A DNA stretch of 64,000 bases, taken from assembly GCF_030012565.1 (NCBI RefSeq), contig NZ_CP124621.1, positions 950,836-1,014,835 of the forward strand. The letters run 5' to 3'. Below, in pieces: positions 42,908-58,966 of this stretch. Positions within the stretch are counted from its first letter, which is position 1, and each line of letters opens with the position of its first letter. Both the position numbers and the translations under genes were made by a program. The notes beneath the pieces were generated by a model. It made no database searches, had not been told where the DNA came from, and worked only from the letters and a program-made list of their open reading frames with translations. This DNA is from Mesomycoplasma ovipneumoniae (GTDB taxonomy: Bacteria; Bacillota_I; Bacilli_A; Mycoplasmatales; Metamycoplasmataceae).

Positions 42908-43425
42908 CTTGAGTTTCCCAGTTTGATAGCAAAAATTCACTTTTTAGTGAATATAAATACAAAAATACCCGTAAATCCGTGTTTTTTGACGCTAAAATCT
43001 TAATTTTTATTATTTTAGAATTAACTTTTTGCAAAAAAAATGTTTGGTCTAAGAAAAAATTATGTTATAATTAACCTCACTTAAGAATAATTAATAAATT
43101 TGGATTTTAGAATTAAGGGGGAATTCATTATGTTTTTTGTCTAAAAAATCAGAAAATGCGAATTATCCATTATATTTTTAAATATGATGGAATGCCTTAA
43201 ATTTGACCGTTTAGAAATCTACAAATTTAAGATTTTTAATTATTGTTCTTTCAAAACTTCATATGTTTTTTTAGGCTCGCTGCAAATAAAAACGAGTTTT
43301 CTATTTGCATTGAGTTTAAATAGTAGTTGTATTTTTTGATGGTTTTTCCCTCTGTTTTAAACTAAAAAAGCAGTTTAGAAATTCATAATTTTGCTTTTTA
43401 AGTCAAAATTTTAGCTTTTTTAGTT
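42908..43425 (+). mobile_element. Repeated element E, copy 4 (structured RNA with mini-ORF)
   Basis: Starts CTTGAGTTTCCCAGTTTGAT. It has a run of 8 A near 43033-43040, then TTGGTC and TTATAATTAA, site AAGGGGG and mini-ORF 43130-43144 (MFFV). Hairpin 1, TGTTCTTTCAAAACT and hairpin 2 (TGCAAATA/TATTTGCA arms) follow. It lies between copy c of the tandem family and the end of the rRNA operon. Confidence 0.75.
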
Positions 43426-43565
43426 TGCTTTATTTGATTAGTAGGTAGGTTTTTTCTTTCGTGAGTGTTAGATTTAAAATTTAGTGTTTTTGCTTTGATA
43501 GTTATTTTTCTTGAGTTTGGGCTCAAACTGACAAACTCGGATTTTTTTAATTAAGCAATTAGTAA

Positions 43566-43617
43566 TAAAAAAATCCTTATTTTAAAGAGTTTTTTATTGA
43601 CTCTCTAAAATAAGGAT
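43566..43617 (-). terminator. Terminator of the rRNA operon
   Basis: On the minus strand ATCCTTATTTTA pairs with TAAAATAAGGAT around an inner stem, followed by a run of 7 T. It lies about 60 bases past the 23S 3' end. Confidence 0.9.
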
Positions 43618-43620
43618 GCT

Positions 43621-43650
43621 AATTAGCGCTCTCAAAACTGAATAGTAACA
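43621..43650 (-). other. 23S rRNA processing stem, 3' arm
   Basis: TAGCGCTCTCAAAACTGAAT near here is complementary, with few mismatches, to the 5' arm at 46744-46771. Together they would form the long stalk cut by RNase III around 23S rRNA. Confidence 0.75.
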
Positions 43651-43679
43651 TTTTTATTAAAATACTTTAAGAATTAACT

Positions 43680-46573
<2,894 letters not shown>

Positions 46574-47025
46574 AAAAAGTTAAAACTATCTTCTGAGTAT
46601 AGCCTATTTAGATAATATATCTTAAGGTATTTTAACAATTTTAGAGTTTTTATAACTAAAAGTTATAAAATTTTAAAAATAAACTCGGTTTAATTTTAAA
46701 AGACTTTGGAATATTATCTGATTTTTAGATCAGATATAAAATTGTTACTGTTCAGTTTTGAAAGAGCTAATATTGTCTTTTTACAGACATTTTGAGAGTT
46801 TTAGAGCTCTCAAAACTAGGTACATAATCAATTTCAAATTGAGATTGTATTAAAAAAACATTTATAATTATCAAAAAGTTAAAAAAAAGTTTACTTCACA
46901 AAAAAAATAAAATTTACTAAACTAAACAAGGAGAAAATGAATTAATAGAACAAATTATTTCAAATTATTAAATTTTCTATGTGTTAGTTTGATTTTAACC
47001 ACATTTAAGTAGTAATTTTCCGTAG
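46574..47025 (-). other. 16S-23S spacer
   Basis: The 450-base spacer contains no tRNA. It holds the 23S 5' processing arm with boxA-like GCTCTTTCAAAACT (complement of 46754-46767) and the 16S 3' arm near 46800-46840 (TAGAGCTCTCAAAACTAGG), which pairs with 48561-48610. Confidence 0.8.
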
Positions 47026-48557
<1,532 letters not shown>

Positions 48558-48594
48558 GCGTTCAATTTGAAATTGGTTTTGAAATTATATACCT

Positions 48595-48651
48595 AGTTTT
48601 GAAAGATCTAAAAATTTTTTTTGCCGTTTTAACAGCGTAACTCTAATTATA
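48595..48651 (-). promoter_or_regulatory. rRNA promoter and boxA-like leader
   Basis: On the minus strand an extended -10 (TGATATAAT, TATAAT at 48646-48651) precedes a leader with a small GC-bearing hairpin and GATCTTTCAAAACT (complement of 48595-48608), a boxA-like antitermination sequence at the base of the 16S processing stem. Confidence 0.7.
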
Positions 48652-49071
48652 TCACAAAAAAATTTTTTACAAATAATTTTTTTTTTTTTTTTTACGCTGC
48701 CTGTTTCTTCATTTGAAACAAAGCTTAGTTATTATAACCCGGCAAAATAAAAAAACCAAGAAAAAAATAAAAAAATTTTTTTTCTTCTTTAATTTATATT
48801 ATATATAAGCATTTTTGCCAATTTTTTTTTGTAAATTTTGTAAAATTTTAGGAGATTTTTTGCTTTGCAACAGCCAAGGATAATCTCAAAAATGACCCAC
48901 CAATTTGAAAAAAAATATTTTTTTAAAATTTTTAACCAAATAAAAATATTTTTTTTCAAATTTACAAATTTTTACATATTTATTTTGGAAAAATTCGCTC
49001 ATTTTTATTTTTTTACTGGTTTTACAAAAAAACTTATAATTTATTATATTAGTGTTTTTTAGGGGAGAAAT
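48652..49071. other. AT-rich intergenic region
   Basis: Contains an 18-base T run near 48679 and very T-rich DNA. I see no convincing gene before the AGGGGAG ribosome-binding site at 49061-49067. Confidence 0.5.
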
Positions 49072-49686
49072 ATGCCGATTTGAAAAATTGTTTTATTAAT
49101 TACCGGGATTTTAGCACTTTTGGTTGCACTAGTCTCCTTTGTCTGAACATGAGTCAAAAAAAATAAATTAATTAAAAAATATAATTTTGAACACCAAAGT
49201 CAAAATTATGACCAGTGAATAGATCTAAAATCACAAGTCACTGAATTAGAAAGCGATATTTGGCTCATTGAAAGTCTTGAATTTGTTATTAATAAAATAA
49301 GGGAAACAAATTCAAAAACAAATTTATTTGTTGAAAAAGATGGAATTGTGGCTTGTCTTAGTCAAAAAAATATTAAAAACTCAACAAACACAGTTTTTGA
49401 ATTTCACCTTGATCAAAACAGTTTGGCAAAAAATCTTGAAAAATTGCAAATAAACAACCTAAATTACACAAGTAATTGCGAAGCTTTTTTTGATTTTATT
49501 TTAATTTCGGCAGAAATTAACCCTAAAAATTTTCAAGAATTTTTAGAAAAGGTTAAAATTGGTGGACACTTAATCTGAAAATATAAAAAAAAACAGCGAA
49601 GGGCAATTTTAAAAATGTTAAAATTGCATAAAATCAACTTCGATGAATTTTTTTATTATGATTTTTTGATAATTCAAAAAAAATAA
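49072..49686 (+). CDS. Membrane-anchored protein of unknown function
   Basis: The 204-residue product uses TGA Trp codons from the third residue position on (MPIWKIVLLITGILALLVAL). It has one N-terminal membrane segment (residues 4-29) and then a cytoplasmic domain. The end of that domain (FDFILISAEINPKNFQEFLE, then GGHLIW) faintly resembles the last strands of a Rossmann-type methyltransferase, without the glycine-rich loop. I would not assign an activity. It lies 37 bases upstream of greA on the same strand with a strong AGGGGAG site. Confidence 0.72.
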
Positions 49687-49723
49687 ATTAAAATTTTACT
49701 AAAATTGTTTAAAAAGGAAAAAA

Positions 49724-50206
49724 ATGAAAAAAATGATGAATGATGAAGTTCTTTTAACCCAACAAAAACTTGATGAAATAAAAAAAGAACTTGAACATTT
49801 AATAAACGTTGAGCATGTTAATGTAATTCAAGAAATCAAAGATGCTCGTTCTCAAGGCGATCTTTCTGAAAATGCCGAATATGATGTAGCCCGTGAAAAA
49901 CAAGGGATAATTGAATCAAAAATACGTGAATTTGAAGCTATTATTGCTAAAGCAAAAATAATTGAAACTCGTTCAGGATCAAAACGAGTTTCAATTGGAT
50001 CAAAAGTTACCCTTAAAAATCTTGAAAGTGGTTTAGTTCAAACTTTTCAAATTGTTTCTTCAATTGACGCTGATCCTTTTGCGAATAAAATTTCCAATTT
50101 TTCGCCGATTGCACAAGTTCTTTTAGGTCAACATGAAGGTGATGAAGTTGAAGTTGATGTAAATGAAAAATATTCGGTTAAAATTCTGGAAGTAACTAAC
50201 GAATAA
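49724..50206 (+). CDS. greA: Transcription elongation factor GreA
   Basis: The 160-residue GreA stimulates RNA cleavage by backtracked RNA polymerase. It has the N-terminal coiled coil with the acidic tip motif EIKDARSQGDLSENAEYDVA and the C-terminal FKBP-like domain (ISNFSPIAQVLLGQHEGDEV). Length and motifs are normal. The start follows an AAAAAGGAAAAA site. The MATE transporter gene starts one base after its stop. Confidence 0.97.
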   Translation: MKKMMNDEVLLTQQKLDEIKKELEHLINVEHVNVIQEIKDARSQGDLSENAEYDVAREKQGIIESKIREFEAIIAKAKIIETRSGSKRVSIGSKVTLKNLESGLVQTFQIVSSIDADPFANKISNFSPIAQVLLGQHEGDEVEVDVNEKYSVKILEVTNE

Positions 50207-50207
50207 A

Positions 50208-51773
50208 ATGCATTTTTCAATAAAAAAATTTTTTCCTGATTCGCCAGAAATGTGGAAAAAATTTGCTAAAATTACTATCCCAGTAATTTTAGCAACGCTT
50301 TTTATTTCGATAAACAATTTTGTTGATAATTTTATGGTTTCCCAAATCAGTGGTGGTATTACGGCTGTCGGGATGGCCAATTTTTGAACAGGAATTGTTT
50401 TTTCTTTTATAATTTCGATTAACACAATCGGGTCGATTATTTTTGCCCAATATTGAGGAAAAAAAGAATTTAAACTGGCCCAACAAGTAAATAATATTAG
50501 ATATATTCTTTCTTTTATTGTTATTTTATTCTTTGCTGTCCTCTCGTGAGCTTTTCCTGAAAGTCTGCTCAGAGTCGTTCAGTGAAGACGGGGTTCGTCA
50601 GGTTTAGACCAAGATATTTTTGATCAGGCAAAAAGTTACTTATTTATAATAAGTTTTTCTTGAATCTTGTTTGCCTATATTGTCACTTCCTCAGGAATTC
50701 TGCGCGAAATTGGGGTAATGAAAGTTTCTGTTCTTTTTAACACTTTGACTTTAGTAACGAATATTGGTCTTAATTTTCTCTTAATTCCACTAATGGGAGT
50801 CGCTGGTTCAGCGCTTGCAACTGTAATTTCAAGACTAATAACCTCTTTTTTAATGTATTTGTATCAGCTTTTTTATAGAAAAGAAATAAGTCTGTCAATT
50901 TTTAAAATGTTTCAAATTGACAGACAAATTTGAAAGCAGTTTTTTGCCCGTTTTGTCGGAATGTCGCTTGTAACTATTGCCTCTTTAATTATTTCAGTCC
51001 GTTCTGTTCTTTGATCTCAAAGTCTGCCGCCAGGCTCAATTGGGATTGATGATGGCAGTGGTTTTTATAAATTTTGAGGGATTGGATTTTTAACTGTTTC
51101 AGGAATTATTCTCACAATTGCTAACATTTTTTTTACAACTTTTGCCTCAATTCAGACAAGTGTTTCAATTGTTGTTGGTCAAAATTTAGGTCAAAATAAA
51201 ATTGAACTAGCCAAAAAAAACGCTGCAATGTTAAAAGGTTTTTTATTTGTTGTTTCAGTTGTTATGTCAGTTGTGGCCTTTATTATCGTTTTTGCTATCA
51301 CAAAAACTGACTTAATCACAACGGGAATTAAAGAACAAGTTCAAAAAGGATTGTCTGATTATTTTAAGGAAAATAATTTGCCAGTTGACCAAGCTATTAT
51401 TGACAATCAAAAAAATCTAGCCGTTGATTTTTATCTAAATCAGATTTTTATTATCTGTATAGTTATAATTTTAATTAATCCAATTTGGGTTCAAATTAAT
51501 GCCTCTTTAACAATAATTAAAGCCGGCGGACGGGCTAATTTTGCTAGTTGATGAGACTTTTTTACCGGTTTAGGCCAACTTGTTTGACAAATTCTTATAG
51601 TTTTAGTGTTTATCCCTCTTATTTCCGAAGTTCATTTAAAACTCTTTATTTCACTGACAGTTTTTTACCTTTCAGATATTCTAAAGTGAATTATTTTTGA
51701 ACTAATTTATCTAAAAAGCAATTGGGCGATTAATTTGACGCTTGAAAATTCAGCCTTAAAAGAATCTATCTAA
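50208..51773 (+). CDS. MATE-family multidrug/cation exporter
   Basis: The 521-residue polytopic protein has about 12 membrane segments in two halves, with repeated MATE features (NFVDNFMVSQISGGITAVG, GVAGSALATVISRLI, VSIVVGQNLGQNKIELAKKN). MATE proteins export drugs or metabolites against Na+ or H+. A hydrophilic loop of about 50 residues near 360-420 (KEQVQKGLSDYFKENNLPVD) is an insertion compared with the usual ~450 residues. Many Trp codons are TGA. It is coupled to greA by a 1-base gap. Confidence 0.88.
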
Positions 51774-51860
51774 AATGTTGTTGTTTATAATTTTTTTGCT
51801 ATAATTTATTAAGTTAAACTCATTTTATAAGGGGAAAATTTTGGCAAAAGGAGAAATTTC

Positions 51861-52826
51861 ATGGCTAAGTTGACAAATATGAAAATCTCTTTTGTGGCGA
51901 TTTTCATATCAATTTCAGTAATTATGTTAATAATTGGGGTCAGGTTGGCTCCTTTTGCTGTTTTGCCTAATTTTCGCTTTTCAATTATAGGACTGCCGAT
52001 TAAAATAACAGGCTTTATTTTTGGACCAATAGTTGGTTTTTTAACCGGTTTTTTATCGGATTTAATTACTTTTTTGTTTATTCCTGGCGTTTATTCTTGA
52101 TATTATACTCTCAGCCTTTCACTTACTGGGTTTATTCCTGGCGTTTTCTTTTGATTTTTTGTTGTTCAAGGAAAAAAATGATTCCAAAAAGATAAAATTT
52201 TAGAGCGCTTAGGAGATAAAATTTTTGCCCAAAAGCGAGAAATTTTTAACTACACTTATCATGCAATAAGCCATAACTCAAAAGATGCAAATTTAGAACG
52301 AAAAATGCGCCAAAAATTGCTTAGATTGCAAAAAAAAGTTGCTAAAGTTCAAGCCTGAACTGAAGAAAAAGCTTTACTGAATTTTTATTGAATATCGAGC
52401 TTTTTTGTCCTGGCTTTAATAGCTTCGGCAGTTATTTCCACGGTTATGTTTAATTCTTCTATTGATTTTAGCAAAGCACGCTTCATTTCTAGTAAAACTT
52501 CGTTTTTAATTTTGATTCTTTTTGGTACTTTTTCAATGATTATCTTCTTACTTGTTGCGCGTTTTATTAACTTTTTCCGTAAAAATGAGCGGTATTTGAC
52601 TCTTGTTCCGATCGTTGCATTTTCTGCCTTGCATGAGCCAATTGCAAGTGTTCTTGCCGCAAAAGGTGATGTAGAATCTGGTGCACTTAATAATTTTGAA
52701 ACCGCTTTTTTGACGCATATAATTATTTCCCCTATCAAAATTTGGATTAATGCCTCTGTTATTTATTTCACTGCAAGAGCTGTTTTACCGCTAGTTTATA
52801 AAAAATTCTCTTACTCTCTTACTTAA
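51861..52826 (+). CDS. ECF transporter substrate-binding (S) component, folate-type
   Basis: The 321-residue membrane protein starts at an ATG with GGAG site. Near residue 47 it has GLPIKITGFIFGPIVGFLTG followed by FLSDLI, the pattern of FolT-like S components that bind a vitamin and dock onto the shared ECF energy module. A charged loop of about 70 residues (RLGDKIFAQKREIF ... LLRLQKKVAKVQ) splits the membrane segments, an enlargement over the ~200-residue family norm. The substrate is not certain. The ECF ATPase and T genes are not in this window. Confidence 0.75.
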
Positions 52827-52829
52827 ATT

Positions 52830-54752
52830 ATGGAAAATATTATTAATTTTAATAACGAGAAAAAGCAAAAACTTGTTTTTCATAATATAAAAAATAAGTA
52901 TTGAAATTATTTTAGTCTTGAATTAGATGCAAAACAATGCGGATTTATTTATTCTTCTGATCCAAATTTTTTTAATGAATTCAAAACAATTCTTCAAAAA
53001 GAAAATTCTTATAATGGATTTATTCTTGAAAACGACAGACCTTATGATTACAGCAAAAACAGTTGTTTTTCAGATTTTTTATCAAAAGAAATGTATGAAA
53101 GAATTAAAAAAAAGCTCGTTATTCAGGTTCTTTTATCCCATTGAAACACAAAGCCATTTGAAATTGAAACTAATACAACAAGAAAATACATGTTGTATCT
53201 AACAATGCCCGAAATTGATCAATTTCTGACAAATTTGGATAATCAAATAACTAATTTATTGGAAAAAAGTGCTTTTTTTTCCTTTAATTTTACCGAAATG
53301 GTCAATAAAATTAAAAGCGATTATAAAAAATTAAACGAAAATTTTTATAATCTGTACATAAAAACAGAATTAAATCCAAAAGTTGAGCAAGAAAATTTAA
53401 ACCAGGAATTAAAACTTAGCAATCCTTTTTTTGATTCAAAATTTGACAACTTTAAAAGCAACGAAACAACCCAAAATGCACTAAAAATTATTAAAAACGA
53501 CATAAAAAACATTATCAGCCAGCATAATTCGCTAACAAATTCGGCAGATGCCGACCTTTATAAAATAAAAATTTTTACTACTGGATATACTTGTTTTTTA
53601 AATCTGATAAAACAAAGTGGAAATTTCAGGTGACTATCAACTGAACAAATATTTCAAATTTACTACGAATTTGAAGTTTGAATGTCCAAATTGTTAAACC
53701 AAAAAAGCCTTGATAATATTCCAAGTGTTCAAAACTTTTTTGATAAAACTTTTGCTGATGATTTTTGACTTTTTTGAAAAAAAAATCGTCAGCAAAAAAT
53801 GCTTGAAGAAAAAAATAAAAAGGCACAAAAACATTTTAGAACAAAGAAAATCAACTCTTTTCGCAAGGAAAATCCCTATTACCAAAATCTTAAAGTAAAC
53901 AGCAAAACTTTGCTAAGAGCGAATGTTTTGTGACAACATGAAGTAATTAGAATGAAAAAAAGCCTTAAAAAGAAGAATTTTCATAACTCTTTTTTTGCAA
54001 AAAGACTTTGAGTTGCTTCTATTGAAAACAAGTTAAGAAGATTAAAAAATAAAATTTCAAAAAGCGAATATTGAACTCATTTTGCTTTTTTGAGAGACAC
54101 CTTGGTCGATTTAAAAAATTTTTTTTACTATTACAATTTAAGTAGAATTGATACTTTTTTGCGAAAAAATCAGTTCCTAATTTTTTGCTTTGAAAACAAA
54201 ATTAATTTTGACATTTTATACCAATTTTACGGTGAACTTCCTGAAAATATTTTGTTTTTTTTAGAACTAAAAAAAACAAAAATGGGCAATTATTCTCGCT
54301 TTTTGTTTGACGAAAATTCTTTTTACTTAGGAACTACTTACAAACAAAAACTTTTTCAGCATTTTTTTAATGACGGCGAGAATACAGTCCAACTTTTTAT
54401 TTGCGCAAAACGGTCAATCAAGCCTATTCGTGATTTTAGCATTGTTTTTATCGAAAACGGTACTTTAATCGAATATATTCAAGAGGTAGATTTGCCTTTG
54501 ACTCCAAAAACCACATTTGCTAAGTTTTTTTACCAAAATAGTAGTTTTGATCGAACTAATTTATATTTGCTTGAAACACAACTTTACAAGCAAATACAAA
54601 ACGAAGTTTTTCGAAAAAACCCTTCTGGAATCAACAATAATTTTGAATATTATGCTGATTTTTGAAATCCTATAAAAAATATAAAAGTAACTAACGAATT
54701 TTCAAGCCAAAACACACTTTTGGACGAAGATATTCTTGTCATAAATTTATAA
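52830..54752 (+). CDS. Large protein of unknown function with ABC-like N-terminus
   Basis: The 640-residue product follows the S-component gene after 3 bases and uses many TGA Trp codons. The first 80 residues (YFSLELDAKQCGFIYSSDPN, then GFILEND) read like the start of an ABC ATPase whose Walker A loop is missing. The rest is Lys/Asn-rich with a basic stretch near residues 320-360 and no recognised domain. Position suggests a link to the transporter or to valS expression, but I assign no function. Confidence 0.72.
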
Positions 54753-54762
54753 TGGGTGAATC

Positions 54763-57231
54763 ATGGAAAATAAATATAATCATAAAACAGTTGAAAAAAA
54801 TAGAAACCAAAAATGACTAGATAAGCGTTTTTTTTATGCTAGCAAAAATCCAAAAAAACCTTTTTCCATCATAAGTCCGCCCCCAAATGTTACAGGACAC
54901 TTGCATTTAGGTCATGCTTGAAATATTTTTATTCAAGATTCCTTGATTAGATTTCATAAACTTCAAGGTTTTGACGTTCTTTTATTACCTTGTGTTGATC
55001 ATGCCGGAATTGCGACTCAGGCAAAAGTTGAAGCTTTTTTAGCAGAAAAAAATATTTCTAAATTCGATTTAGGTCGCGAAAAATTCATCGAAAAATGCTA
55101 TGAATGAAAAGATCAGCAATACATAAAAATCAAAGAACAATGAAATAAATTAGGAATTGCCTTTGATTATTCCAAAGAAAGATTTACACTTGACGATGAA
55201 GCTCAGCTCGCTGTTTCAAATTTTTTTATCAAATTGTGAGAAAAAAATTTGATTTATCGCGGAAAAAGAGCGATAAATTGGGATGTAAAATTACAAACTG
55301 CACTTTCAAATATTGAGGTTATCAACAAACCTGTAAATCAAAAAATGTATTATTTAAAATACTTTTTGAAAGACTCGAGCGAATTTTTAACCGTGGCAAC
55401 AACAAGAATTGAAACTATTTCATCCGATGTTGTCTTGGCTGTAAATCCAAAAGATAAAAGATATTCAGGCTTTATTGATAAAGAAGTTATTCATCCTTTG
55501 ACTAAAAAAATTATAAAAATTATTGGTGACTCAAATGTTAGTCAAGATTTTGGCTCTGGAGTCATGAAAGTTTCGGCTCATTCAATTTTAGACTTTGAAA
55601 TTTTAGAAAAAAACGGCTTGTCGGCCGAAGATTGCATTGATGACTATGGTAATTTAAATAAAAATACCCTTGAATTTGAAGGTAAAAATCGATTTGAGGC
55701 CAGAGATTTAATCGCAAAAAAACTTGAAAATGAAGGCCTTTTAATTAAGACCGAAGACGTTGTTTCAAATGTTGGCTTTTCACAAAGAAGTGGTGAAATC
55801 GTCGAAATTCTTAAAAAACCACAGTGATTTGTCAAAATGGATGAATTGTCTCAGTCTTTAATTTCGCACCTGAATTCAAAAGATAAAATTCTATTTTATC
55901 CACGCGGATTTGAGAAAAATTTAAGAAAATGATTCGACAAAATCCACGACTGAACTATTTCACGCCAACTTTGATGAGGTCACAGAATCCCCGTTTGGTA
56001 TAAAAATGACGAATTTAAGGTTCAAATAGAATCACCTGGCAAAGAATGAACTCAAGACCCTGATGTTCTTGATACTTGATTTTCTTCAGGAATTAGCGCC
56101 TTTTCTTTTTTAGGATGGCCTAATAATTCTGAGTTAATTCAGTCCTATTTCCCGACAAGTTTGCTCGTTACTGGCTGAGATATCTTGTTTTTTTGAGTTG
56201 CTAGAATGTATTTTTCCTCTCTTTTTGTCATGGATAAAAAACCTTTTGAAAAAGTTCTGCTTCACGGTCTTATTCGCGATGAAGAAGGTCGAAAAATGTC
56301 AAAATCACTCGGAAACGGGATTGATCCTATGGAAATAATTGAAAAATACGGGTCAGATACTTTAAGACAAATGCTTCTTTTTAACTCAAGTCCGGGAAAA
56401 GATATCAGATTTAGCATTGAAAAATTAAATTCAGCTTGAAATTTAAGCAATAAACTTTGAAATATTGCAAAATATATTAAAAGCTTAGATAATTCTCATA
56501 GAAAACCAGATTTTATCGACTTTTGAATGGAAGGTAAAATTTACGATTTTAAAAAACAAATTGTAAAAAATATTAAAAAATACAATTTTAGCGTTATTGG
56601 GACCGAAATTAATAATTTTATTTTTGGGGATTTTTCTTCTCGTTATATAGAGTTGATTAAAACTAGGCAAAACGGTTTTTATGCTAGAAAACTATTAAAA
56701 AGTGTCTTGATAATTTTGCACCCTTTTATGCCTTTTTTGACTGATTTTTTGATGGAAGAAATTTTTGACGAGGAAATTTTAGAACAAAAAATGCCTAGAG
56801 TTAGGCAATTTAGTGACAATCAAAAGGTTGAAAATATCCTTGAAATTATTGATAGTTTAAGATTTTACCGTGAAAATTTACAGATTTCAAAAAAAATTAT
56901 GTTGGAATTTTGTGTTCTTGATGCCGAGTTTCAAAAAGAAGAAATTGAAATTATTAGTAAATTTGTTTTTGGAAAATGAGTTCCAAATAATGAGTTTATT
57001 ATTAAAACCAAAAACTTTAAAATTTCACTTAAACTTCCTGATGAAGTAAAAAAAGCGCAAGAAGAAAACGATAAAAAAGAAATTCAGTTCTTAAAAAGCG
57101 AAATTTTAAGGGCAGAAACCTTACTTTCTAATCAAAAATTTGTTGAAAAAGCACCTAACGAAAAAGTTGAACAAGAACGCGAAAAACTTAAGAAATTTAA
57201 AGAAAAATTAGAATTTTACGAAAAAAAATAG
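54763..57231 (+). CDS. valS: Valyl-tRNA synthetase
   Basis: The 822-residue class I synthetase charges tRNA-Val. It has the HIGH signature HLHLGH (residues 46-51), the editing domain including [32 protein letters not shown], and KMSKS at residues 511-515 ([14 protein letters not shown]). The C-terminal coiled coil is present and ends ...[10 protein letters not shown]. Size is slightly shorter than the bacterial norm of about 880, typical for mycoplasmas. Many Trp codons are TGA. The stop is part of a perfect AT-rich hairpin (57219-57245). Confidence 0.97.
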
Positions 57232-57245
57232 TTTATTTTTTTTCG
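57219..57245 (+). terminator. Hairpin at the valS stop codon
   Basis: CGAAAAAAAATA pairs perfectly with TATTTTTTTTCG around a 3-base loop. The right arm is part of a 17-base direct repeat flanking the next element. Confidence 0.6.
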
Positions 57246-57250
57246 ATTAT
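57234..57250 (+). repeat. 17-base direct repeat, left copy
   Basis: TATTTTTTTTCGATTAT is repeated exactly at 57847-57863, the 3' end of the neighbouring lipoprotein gene. The left copy ends exactly where element E copy 5 starts. Confidence 0.85.
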
Positions 57251-57846
57251 CCTGAGTTTCCAGGTTTGATAGCAAAAATTCACTTTTTATTGATGCAAAT
57301 ACGAAAAAATACCCGTAAATCCGGGTTTTTTGCTGCTAAAATCTTAATTTTTATTATTTTAAAATTTACCATTTGCAAAAAAAAAAAAAAAATGCTTGAT
57401 CAAAAATAAAGTTATGTTATAATTAACCTCACTTAAGAATGAATTAATAAATTTTGATATTGAATTAAGGGGGATTAATTATGTTTTTACCATAAAAATT
57501 AGAAAATGCGAATTATCCATTATATTTTTAAATATGATGGAATGCCTTAAATTTACCCGTTTAGAAATCTATAAATTTAAGGCTTTTGATTATGGCTCTT
57601 TCAAAACTTCACATATTTTTTTAGGCTCAATGTAAGTAAAAATGAGTTTTCTATTTACATTGAGTTTAAATAGTAGTTGTATTTTTTTATGATTTTTGTT
57701 ATTTTATCAATGAATTGATTTTTGCCAGTGTTTTAAAATAGGTAATTAACTCTTGCCAAAAAAGTTAAAAAGTGCCCAAAAACCGGACACTTTTCTAAGA
57801 CTATCTCATCAAAGTGGCAAAATCGGGATTTTATGAAGAAATAAAC
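57251..57846 (+). mobile_element. Repeated element E, copy 5 (structured RNA with mini-ORF)
   Basis: Starts CCTGAGTTTCCAGGTTTGAT. It has hairpin ACCCG/CGGGT plus T6 near 57307-57330, a run of 16 A (57377-57392), TTGATC and TATAAT, site AAGGGGG, and mini-ORF 57481-57495 (MFLP). Hairpin 1, GCTCTTTCAAAACT (57595-57608) and hairpin 2 (CTCAATGTAA 57626-57635 with TTACATTGAG 57655-57664) follow. The right end has ATCAAAGTGGCAAAATCGGG. A 17-base direct repeat flanks it. Confidence 0.78.
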
Positions 57847-58928
57847 TATTTTTTTTCGATTATTATAGAAAAATTATTGTCAAAGTTAGTTGTTTTACCT
57901 TCAAAAGGAACAACAAAAGTTTGGGTAAAAAATCTAACAAACGGATAATCTGATAATTTATCTTTTGGATCTTCTGTTTTAGAAAAAAATGCTTCGGGAT
58001 TAGCGTTTTTTTCATATTTATCGGATTTATACTCCAAATTAATCACTGAAATGTTTGAATCTAGGGAATTTTTTTGCGTTATTTCGTGTTTTAGATTGTT
58101 TTGTTTTTCATCTAATGTGAAAGTGATTTCTTTTTTTTCAAAATCAATATTTTTTAAATAAAGCTTGTAATTAGGGAATGTTTCTGATTCAAGAAAGCCA
58201 AATAAATTTTTTTCTGTGCTTTGGGGATCGTTAGGATCTTTTCTTTTATAAGCAAAAGAATTAAGCATTTGATTAACATTTATTTGCAAATAGTTCTTGT
58301 TATCATTTGAAATTAGATCTTTTTTTAGCAATTTTAACTCAACGGAAGAATACGGGGTTAAGGTTCGAGGGAATTTTGTTGAAGTTTCAGGAATGCTGAT
58401 TTTTTGGCCGTTTTGTTCAAATTCTGTGAAACCAACTGAAGTTGGAATTACATAAACAAACCAAAAATCCTTTGCATTTTCGGCTACAGTTGGGACATAA
58501 ATTGAGTCAGGACCTTGATTTAATTGGCGCTTAGTTTTTTGAAGTTGCTTAGAATTGTAGTAGCGATTTATTAAATTTAAGTATGTTATTTCCGAATTTG
58601 GGCTGAATCTTGATATATATTCGGGATCTATTTTTTGTGAATTTGAAATTTTTGGAGCATCCGTTAGATTAAGTAGGTAAAATTGTGAATCTTTTTGCTC
58701 GTATATTTGCTGCTGTTTTTCGGCAGGAATTTCAATTAAATTCTCTGAATTAATGAATTTTTTCAAATTTACAGCATTTTGAACGCCCAGACCTATTGGA
58801 TTTTTAAACCCATCATCAGTTTTATCAGTATCTCCGCATGAGGCTATGATAAAAATAGTTTGTGGTATTCAAAAACTACTAAATAGAAAATGCCGAAAAA
58901 TTTTTTTTACTTTTTTGTTAAAATTCAC
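57846..58928 (-). CDS. Lipoprotein of unknown function (GTG start)
   Basis: The 360-residue product begins at a GTG (58928), which gives a signal peptide with lipobox IIASCGD (Cys at about residue 31). Starting later would lose it. An AGAAGGA site lies about 13-18 bases upstream, rather far. The mature part is hydrophilic and beta-rich (PTSVGFTEFEQNGQKISIPE, FVVPFEGKTTNF). It lies 38 bases after the McrB-like gene, probably in one operon. No family recognised. Its last bases form the right 17-base direct repeat. Confidence 0.82.
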
Positions 58929-58966
58929 AGTTAAATTTAAATAAATCCTTCTAAAATTAATACATT

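Noticed and set aside
46574..47025. tRNA genes in the rRNA spacer
   Set aside because: No cloverleaf or TTC/CCA-type motifs found; the hairpins there are rRNA processing stems.
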